NCBI GenBank assembly: GCA_900549705.1
Contig: URPI01000065.1
Location: forward strand, 1 to 11,074
Length of the DNA: 11,074 bases
Source of the DNA: an uncultured Eubacteriales bacterium
Lineage (GTDB): Bacteria > Bacillota > Clostridia > Oscillospirales > Oscillospiraceae
Reading direction: 5' to 3'
Shown: positions 6,383 to 11,074 of the stretch, piece after piece
Numbering within the stretch: the stretch's first letter is position 1
Layout of the letters: every line of letters begins with the position of its first letter
The notes under the pieces: model-generated
Database searches by the model: none
What the model was told of the DNA's origin: nothing
Seen by the model: the letters and a program-made list of their open reading frames with translations, nothing else
Program-made: the position numbers and the translations under genes

Positions 6383-7240
6383 GTGCTGGCAAAAAAAGAA
6401 GTACGGTTTTGTACCGGCGGACAGGTATGGACTGCAACGTATAAAAATCTCCACAACATTCCGCATTGGCATATGGAACACGAGCTGGCGGTCTGCCTGA
6501 CAGGAAGCGCACGGATTTTTCTCGGCGGTAGCGTATACAACATAGGGCCGGGACAATGCTTCTTTTGCCAGGGCGGCAAGGTACACTGGATTGATGCAGA
6601 TGATGACTGTATCCTTTTGATGTGTATTTTTGACGAGAAGATTACCCGCACTGTAACAGCAAATTTTCGACTTGTTTCGCCTGTTTTTGAGGATCACTGT
6701 GGTGTTAAGGAACAGTTGAAAGATATTCACGAGGTTCGGACGCAGAGGCAGATTTTTCATGATGAGGCTTGCAGAGCAAAGATTACGTTGCTGATGATCT
6801 CCATCTTTCGCAGCGAGAAGCGAGTAGAAAGCCATTCGGATGAATTCCCGTCCAGTAGGCAATGTATGCAGCTGCTGGAAAAAATTGACCAGGAATACGA
6901 GTTTATTACTTTTGAGGATGCTGCACGCTTCATGAATTTCTCTGGATCCTATTTTTCCTGCTATTTTAAGCGGTATACCGGTATCACGTTTTCAAAATAC
7001 CTCAGCAGTGTTCGTGTAGAAAAGGCGTTGGAACTGATTCATCAGAATCCCCAAATTACCGTTGCCGAGGCAGCTAGGAGAAGCGGATTTAATTCCGTTC
7101 GCAGTTTTGACCGCTCGGTAAAGGAATTGACTGGTTTCCCCCCAAAAAAGCTGCCAAAGGATTGCCAGCTGAATTTGCTGACAATCCACTCTGCCCAAGA
7201 GGTGTTTGACCCAACACTTCAGGTTTCGGAATTGCTGTAA
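6383..7240 (+). CDS. AraC-family transcriptional regulator with N-terminal cupin sensor
   Basis: This encodes about 285 residues. The N-terminal part (~20-90) is a cupin-like ligand-binding domain rich in histidines (NIPHWHMEHE, residues 31-34 region), with GPGQCFFCQGG at the end of the fold. The C-terminal ~100 residues carry the two AraC helix-turn-helix units: the first around FEDAARFMNFSGSYFSCYFKR, the second around VAEAARRSGFNSVRSFDRSV, ending with the usual FPPKKL segment. The ligand is unknown. The start is taken as GTG at 6383 because AGGGGG (6368-6373) is 9 bases upstream. A GTG at 6365 has no ribosome site, and the ATG at 6378 is out of frame and opens a 41-codon dead end. The gene ends at its own terminator, then the hydrolase-membrane gene follows in the same direction, a typical regulator-target layout. 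Base composition is more AT-rich than the chelatase gene (for example 23 G+C in the 60 bases from 6901). Confidence 0.88.
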   Translation: MLAKKEVRFCTGGQVWTATYKNLHNIPHWHMEHELAVCLTGSARIFLGGSVYNIGPGQCFFCQGGKVHWIDADDDCILLMCIFDEKITRTVTANFRLVSPVFEDHCGVKEQLKDIHEVRTQRQIFHDEACRAKITLLMISIFRSEKRVESHSDEFPSSRQCMQLLEKIDQEYEFITFEDAARFMNFSGSYFSCYFKRYTGITFSKYLSSVRVEKALELIHQNPQITVAEAARRSGFNSVRSFDRSVKELTGFPPKKLPKDCQLNLLTIHSAQEVFDPTLQVSELL

Positions 7241-7245
7241 AATTG

Positions 7246-7279
7246 ACGCAGAGTCTCCAGAAGGACTCTGCGTTTTCTT
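7246..7279 (+). terminator. Intrinsic terminator of the AraC gene
   Basis: The 10-bp perfect stem ACGCAGAGTC (7246-7255) with GACTCTGCGT (7264-7273) has an 8-base loop and is followed by TTTTCTT. It begins 5 bases after the stop codon and separates the regulator from the hydrolase gene. Confidence 0.9.
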
Positions 7280-7310
7280 AGTATACATATAATTATAGAA
7301 ACAGTTGTCC

Positions 7311-7358
7311 ACTTTCTAAAAGCAAATGACTTTCTATGGCTGATGTATTTTATATAAT
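7311..7358 (+). promoter_or_regulatory. Candidate activator sites and promoter of the hydrolase-membrane gene
   Basis: The 8-base sequence ACTTTCTA occurs twice in the same direction (7311-7318 and 7329-7336), 18 bp apart. A perfect -10 box TATAAT lies at 7353-7358, but the matching -35 position (about 7330-7336) is poor and is occupied by the second repeat. This is the layout expected of a promoter that needs an AraC-type activator bound next to polymerase. The regulator is inferred, not shown. The sequence ATATAATTAT also occurs twice, at 7287-7296 and 7352-7361. Confidence 0.45.
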
Positions 7359-7445
7359 TATCGCGAGCAGAGACAATAAAATATTGGTAATCTTTAACAA
7401 TTGAATGTCAATCTGCTTTAGAAAAAAGAAAAGAGGAAAAAGAAA

Positions 7446-9263
7446 GTGAAAAGGAACCTGAAACTGTTTTGCATTGCACTGGCCATTTTGATGATTGCAG
7501 CAATTGTGGTAAAAGGCATAGACACGTCTTGGGGTGCGGTCAGTGTCAAAAGGGCCTCTGAGGTCAGCCCCAACGGTTATTTGATGAACTATAAGCTTTA
7601 CATTCCCAAATCTGCAACGCCGGAAAATCCGGCACCTGCTTTGGTGTATATGGTTGGCGGCGGTGCATCCTTGGATGAAAGCTCTATGATTGCGGTGGAG
7701 GCTTCAAGAAGAGGTTACATCGTAATGGTTACGGATGTCCCGGGCAACGGTATGTCAGAACCCATTATCAGCACGGCAGGCGGCTTCAGTGGTAGTACCA
7801 GCGCTGTGCCGATCAATTCTATGTCAGAGGGTCTGGCATATACGGCACGGTCTGCAGAGATTGTCAAGTCCCTAAATATGACTGACAAATCCCAGCTGGT
7901 ATTCGGCGGTCACTCCATGGGTGGATATTATACGTCCGTCATGGCGCAGCAGTATGCTGATGAGATTAAAGCTTGTCTGGTTCTTGGAACCTATGGTTTT
8001 TCCGGTAAACTGGAAAATGCAACCAATTTTAACTATGCACTGATTGTCGGCGAGGGCGATGAGTCCGTTCTGTCCAGAACTACTGGCTATCGCACGCTGA
8101 CGGATGCAACACAGTCCCCTGCTCTGAAGCAGATGTTTGGTGTCCGGGAAGAGGAAGAAATCGAAAACGGTAAGGTTTATGGAAGCTATGAAGATCAGAC
8201 TGCAAGAGTCCTTTATACGCCCAACACCATGCATATGTTGGAACCGGATAATGCCGGCGTCGCAAAACTGTTTCTGACGGAACTGGAAAAGTCCACAGTT
8301 GCACCTAAGTCCATTCCTGCTTCCAACCTGGTATACTGGGTGAAGGATGTGGCAATGCTGGTGGCCTTTGCTGATTTCACACTGCTGCTGTTTGCACTGG
8401 TGCAAATGCTGCTGGAAACCAGCATGTTCTCTGGTTTGGTTCTCAAGAGAGAAAATCGCTATGTCGGATACAAACCCAAGACCAAGGGCTGGTATGTTGC
8501 AACAGTTGTCCTGGTGCTGCTGTGCGGCTGCCTGTACATTCTGGGATATATGTATTACAGCCAGCTCCCCATCGTGAGCAAGCTTGGAAATGCAGGTGGA
8601 AAAAGTACCTGGTCACTGTTTACAGGAATCCTGCTGGCGGCTTATGTTGTAGTGTTCCACATGACCATGGGGAAGAAAAACGGCGCATCAGCTGCGGACT
8701 ATGGACTGGCAACCTCTGACAGCGGCAAGTTCAGCATTGTTTATATTCTTAAAAGCCTGGTGTTTGCCCTGACTACCTTTGCTGTTGTTTATGGCCTGTT
8801 CTGTGCGTACTTTACCTACACCGGCTGCAACATTCACGTTGTCTGGTTTAACAGCGAAATGTTACCCCTGGAGCCCACTAAGGTTCGCTACAAGTTTATT
8901 CAGATCCTGCTGTTTATGTTTGCTTTCATCTTCGCCAATTCTATTGCGCAGAAGACAATTTCCGGCTATCAGAACAATGTTGTGAATGAATACATCCAGA
9001 CCAGCCTTGTCGGTACGGCTGGTATGTTGGTTACATTTGTTGCTTTCGTAGGTGCGTTGCTGATTCCTCATGTTTGCCTGTTTGCCGCAAACCGTGGATG
9101 TTTCGGTGCTGAAACGCTATTGGGTGTCGCTGCGAGCTTCTGGATGATTAACCTATCCTGCTATTATCTGAATAAGAAAACCAATTCCATTTGGACAGGC
9201 ACAATCACTGCTTCCGTTATTATGACCTGGCTGTGTATTTTTGCAACGGGCATGAACTTCTAA
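7446..9263 (+). CDS. Membrane-anchored extracytoplasmic alpha/beta hydrolase fused to a polytopic membrane domain
   Basis: This encodes 605 residues. Residues ~5-23 are an N-terminal membrane helix with a positive MKRNLK start, so residues ~25-295 should lie outside the membrane. That part is an alpha/beta hydrolase: nucleophile elbow GGHSMGGY with Ser157, a likely acid at Asp205 (or Glu203) in VGEGDES, and a likely His263 in TMHMLEP. An oxyanion-region candidate is MVGGGAS near 69-75. Residues ~303-602 contain about eight hydrophobic helices (303-323, 349-371, 390-407, 433-456, 484-502, 520-547, 555-575, 582-602) that I cannot assign to a family. The substrate is unknown; ester, lipid or acylated-glycan hydrolysis are possibilities only. 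The start is GTG with GAGG (7433-7436) 9 bases upstream. The gene stands alone between its promoter and the terminator at 9336, next to an AraC regulator. Confidence 0.85.
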   Translation: MKRNLKLFCIALAILMIAAIVVKGIDTSWGAVSVKRASEVSPNGYLMNYKLYIPKSATPENPAPALVYMVGGGASLDESSMIAVEASRRGYIVMVTDVPGNGMSEPIISTAGGFSGSTSAVPINSMSEGLAYTARSAEIVKSLNMTDKSQLVFGGHSMGGYYTSVMAQQYADEIKACLVLGTYGFSGKLENATNFNYALIVGEGDESVLSRTTGYRTLTDATQSPALKQMFGVREEEEIENGKVYGSYEDQTARVLYTPNTMHMLEPDNAGVAKLFLTELEKSTVAPKSIPASNLVYWVKDVAMLVAFADFTLLLFALVQMLLETSMFSGLVLKRENRYVGYKPKTKGWYVATVVLVLLCGCLYILGYMYYSQLPIVSKLGNAGGKSTWSLFTGILLAAYVVVFHMTMGKKNGASAADYGLATSDSGKFSIVYILKSLVFALTTFAVVYGLFCAYFTYTGCNIHVVWFNSEMLPLEPTKVRYKFIQILLFMFAFIFANSIAQKTISGYQNNVVNEYIQTSLVGTAGMLVTFVAFVGALLIPHVCLFAANRGCFGAETLLGVAASFWMINLSCYYLNKKTNSIWTGTITASVIMTWLCIFATGMNF

Positions 9264-9335
9264 TACGATTTCCTGATTTTAACCAATGCCGTAAGTGCAT
9301 TGCAGATTGCGTTAAGATATGAAGACATAAAATAA

Positions 9336-9378
9336 GCGCTGCTTAACCCAATAGCGGTTAGGCAGCGCCTATTTTTTT
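9336..9378. terminator. Bidirectional intrinsic terminator between convergent genes
   Basis: A 13-bp stem, 9336-9348 with 9356-9368 (one G-T pair), has a 7-base loop. On the plus strand it is followed by TATTTTTTT. On the minus strand it is followed by TTATTTTATG, so it can also serve the convergent phosphofructokinase gene. The rest of the gap (9264-9335 and 9379-9483) holds only a small CAATGC/GCATTG hairpin (9284-9302) and a TCCGGGA/TCCCGGA inverted repeat (9417-9469) without a T run. Confidence 0.88.
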
Positions 9379-9483
9379 GATCATCAATGGCTAAACACCA
9401 TTACAGCGCAATATACTCCGGGATAGTCGTATCACAGACGGCGATATCCTTCAGAGAGGATTTCCCGGATAGAGGTCATTTGC

Positions 9484-10725
9484 TTACTTTGCAAAAACCT
9501 TCTTCAGATGGACAAAGCGGGGCAGACCGTCCTCTTTGACCATGTTGGTCTCGCCCTGGATCAGAGGCATACAGTAGTCCAGGAATTCCTTGGTCACGCC
9601 GTTACCCTCTGCATTGATCCACTCGCGGGGAACCTTCTTCTCGGTGTTGGCCACCAGGCTCAGGTCGAACAGCTCGGGCTCGCACTTGTAGCCGTCGACA
9701 CCGCGGGTACACTTAAAGCCAACCATCTTGTCGGTGATACCGGCCACGGCGGACTCCACAGCCACCTTGCCGGACATGAAGCTCTCGGCAATATCAGTGC
9801 CGGAAGCGCAGTGAGCGGCGCAGCGCTGCAACAGGCTCAGTTCAATGGGACGAACCTTCACGCCCATTTCCTTCTTGATAACATCGGTCAGACGGGCAGC
9901 CAGGCCACCCAGCTGGGCATGGCCGAAGCCATCAGTGCCGGAGGTCTTTGCTTCGGAAACGAAGGTGCCGTCGGCGTAGTGGATGCCTTCGGAGACGGCA
10001 ACCAGGCAGTTGTGCTTCTCGTTGTAAACACGCTTGACATCAGCAATGAACTGCTCCATGTTGAAGTCCACCTCGGGGAGATAGATGAGGTCGGGGCCGT
10101 CGTTCTTGGTGCAGGCACAGGCAGAAGCGGCGGTCAACCAACCGGCGTGACGGCCCATGCACTCGATAACGGTCACCATACCCTTGTCGTACACCTGGCA
10201 GTCACGGGAAACTTCCATGAAGGAGGTGGCGATGTACTTGGCAGCGGAAGCGAAGCCGGGGCAGTGGTCGGTGCCGGCCAGGTCATTGTCGATGGTCTTG
10301 GGCACGCCCATGACGCGGCACTCATAGCCAACCCGGTTCATGTACTTGGAAATCTTGTTGCAGGTATCCATGGAGTCGTTGCCGCCGTTGTAGAAGAAGT
10401 AGCGAACATTGTACTTCTTGAAAATCTCCAGAATGCGCTTGTAGTCGGTGTCGTCCACATCGGGGTCGGCAATCTTATAGCGGCAGGAACCCAGGGCAGA
10501 GGAGGGGGTGTAGGGGAGACGTGCAAGCTCCTCAGGATCCTCCTGGTCGATGATATAGAGCTGGTCGTTCAGAACGCCCTTGATGCCGTGGGCCGCGCCG
10601 TAAACGGTGGTGATATAGGGGCTTTTCAGCGCCGTTTCAAATACGCCGCAGGCGCTGGCGTTGATGACGGAAGTGGGGCCTCCGGACTGACCGAAGATAC
10701 ACGCGCCGGTGAGGGGAGTGGTCAT
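9484..10725 (-). CDS. pfp: PPi-dependent 6-phosphofructokinase
   Basis: This encodes 413 residues. It phosphorylates fructose 6-phosphate to fructose 1,6-bisphosphate in cytosolic glycolysis, probably with pyrophosphate instead of ATP, which makes the step reversible. Family marks are GQSGGPTSVIN near the N-terminus (12-22), GGND (114-117), PKTIDND (142-148, with the catalytic-base position Asp146) and MGRHAGWL (190-197). The donor call rests on two positions known to separate the classes: ATP enzymes have Gly after GGD and PGTIDND, whereas here Asp117 and Lys143 occupy these places, as in PPi enzymes. The GGND form also has Asn at the preceding Asp position. The start is fixed by a near-perfect AAGGAGGT (10740-10733) 7 bases upstream. 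The gene is divergent from the aldolase that uses its product. The long plus-strand frame over it is an antisense shadow. Confidence 0.93.
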   Translation of the reverse strand: MTTPLTGACIFGQSGGPTSVINASACGVFETALKSPYITTVYGAAHGIKGVLNDQLYIIDQEDPEELARLPYTPSSALGSCRYKIADPDVDDTDYKRILEIFKKYNVRYFFYNGGNDSMDTCNKISKYMNRVGYECRVMGVPKTIDNDLAGTDHCPGFASAAKYIATSFMEVSRDCQVYDKGMVTVIECMGRHAGWLTAASACACTKNDGPDLIYLPEVDFNMEQFIADVKRVYNEKHNCLVAVSEGIHYADGTFVSEAKTSGTDGFGHAQLGGLAARLTDVIKKEMGVKVRPIELSLLQRCAAHCASGTDIAESFMSGKVAVESAVAGITDKMVGFKCTRGVDGYKCEPELFDLSLVANTEKKVPREWINAEGNGVTKEFLDYCMPLIQGETNMVKEDGLPRFVHLKKVFAK

Positions 10726-10755
10726 TGAGATTACCTCCTTGTATATTCTTCTGCT

Positions 10756-10784
10756 ATGATACCATTCCGCCGGGAAAACCGCAA
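10756..10784 (-). promoter_or_regulatory. Sigma-A promoter of the phosphofructokinase gene
   Basis: On the minus strand, TTGCGG (10784-10779) and TATCAT (10761-10756) are separated by 17 bp, about 30 bases before the ATG. Confidence 0.7.
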
Positions 10785-10799
10785 GGGTTCATATGGGTT

Positions 10800-10838
10800 A
10801 TTTTCGAAAATGCCCAAAGTTGTACGATACATTTCGAA
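10800..10838. promoter_or_regulatory. Candidate operator pair in the glycolytic divergent promoter region
   Basis: ATTTTCGAAAAT (10800-10811) is a perfect 12-bp palindrome flanked by GGG (10795-10797) and CCC (10813-10815). A second TTTCGAA core lies at 10832-10838. The two TTCGAA centres are exactly 30 bp apart, about three helical turns. They lie between the two divergent promoters. The binding protein is not known. Confidence 0.35.
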
Positions 10839-10860
10839 CATTTTGCATTGATATCTCGGC

Positions 10861-10889
10861 TTGCATTTTCCTAACCAAGATGCTATACT
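10861..10889 (+). promoter_or_regulatory. Sigma-A promoter of the aldolase gene
   Basis: TTGCAT (10861-10866) and TATACT (10884-10889) are separated by 17 bp, about 35 bases before the ATG. Confidence 0.72.
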
Positions 10890-10923
10890 AAGACTAACTT
10901 CAATTCATAAGGAGTGTGTGTAC

Positions 10924-11074
10924 ATGCCTATTGTCACATCCACGGAAATGTTCAAAAAGGCCTACGACGGCGGCTATGCCATCGGCGCCTTTAACGTCAA
11001 CAATATGGAGATCATTCAGGGCATCACCGAGGCTGCCCGGGAGTGCAATGCCCCTGTGATCCTTCAGGTGTCCA
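10924..11074 (+). CDS. fba: Class II fructose-bisphosphate aldolase (N-terminal fragment)
   Basis: Only the first 50 codons are present; the gene runs off the right edge. The protein begins MPIVTSTEMFKKAYDGGYAI and continues with GAFNVNNMEIIQGI and then NAPVILQVS, the conserved N-terminus of class II (zinc-dependent) aldolases, which split fructose 1,6-bisphosphate into two triose phosphates. The metal-binding histidines lie beyond the window. AAGGAG (10909-10914) is 9 bases before the ATG. The neighbour on the other side of the promoter region makes its substrate. Confidence 0.93.
   Translation, partial: MPIVTSTEMFKKAYDGGYAIGAFNVNNMEIIQGITEAARECNAPVILQVS

Noticed and set aside
6378..6503. 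ATG at 6378 as the AraC start
   Set aside because: It is out of frame with the regulator and reaches a stop after about 41 codons.
7287..7361. ATATAATTAT direct repeats as ends of a mobile element
   Set aside because: They are short and AT-rich, only 65 bp apart, with no transposase or terminal inverted repeats; the second is explained by a -10 box.
9401..9461. Short minus-strand open stretch ending DTTIPEYIAL just after the phosphofructokinase gene
   Set aside because: It looks like a protein C-terminus but is only about 20 codons long with a stop just before it and no start signal; too short to call a gene remnant.
9417..9469. TCCGGGA...TCCCGGA inverted repeat as a terminator for phosphofructokinase
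   Set aside because: The arms are 39 bases apart and no T run follows on the minus strand; the hairpin at 9336-9368 is a better terminator.
9508..10728. 406-codon plus-strand reading frame
   Set aside because: It is antisense to the phosphofructokinase, which has full family motifs and a near-perfect ribosome site.

Overview
The window looks like chromosomal DNA from an anaerobic, low-oxygen-adapted Firmicute, most likely a gut Clostridia relative of the Oscillospiraceae/Ruminococcaceae. This is an inference. It rests on strong Shine-Dalgarno sites, near-consensus sigma-A promoters, a PPi-type phosphofructokinase, a rhodanese-TtcA fusion and the mix of protein families. No rRNA, tRNA, transposase, phage gene or CRISPR array was seen.

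Layout, left to right. (1) A DEDDh 3'-5' exonuclease on the minus strand runs off the left edge. (2) A small conserved-looking protein of unknown function follows on the plus strand. (3) Next is a complete cobalamin-control unit: sigma-A promoter, cobalamin riboswitch aptamer, intrinsic terminator, then a CbiK-family cobaltochelatase. The chelatase carries a signal peptide, an N-terminal helical segment and a C-terminal beta-rich domain, so it appears to work outside the cytoplasmic membrane. (4) A YdcF/DUF218 protein (+) and a VanZ-family membrane protein (-) converge and overlap at their 3' ends. (5) A rhodanese-TtcA-like thiotransferase (+) diverges from the VanZ gene, and both have clear promoters. 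(6) About 400 bp without a recognisable gene follow, and the DNA becomes visibly more AT-rich. (7) An AraC-family regulator comes next, then a large membrane protein with an extracytoplasmic alpha/beta hydrolase domain and about eight C-terminal membrane helices. The spacer between them holds direct repeats that overlap the -35 position of the second gene, so the pair looks like a regulator and its target. (8) A bidirectional terminator separates this from a PPi-dependent phosphofructokinase (-). (9) That gene is divergent from a class II fructose-bisphosphate aldolase (+, cut by the right edge). Two TTTCGAA palindromic cores, 30 bp apart, lie between them.

How the genes work together. Phosphofructokinase and aldolase catalyse consecutive glycolytic steps from one divergent promoter region. 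The chelatase should be made when cobalamin is scarce. The AraC gene probably controls the hydrolase-membrane protein. The remaining genes look like independent single-gene transcription units.

The most notable items are the riboswitch-controlled, apparently secreted CbiK with extra domains, and the AraC-linked hydrolase fused to a polytopic membrane region.
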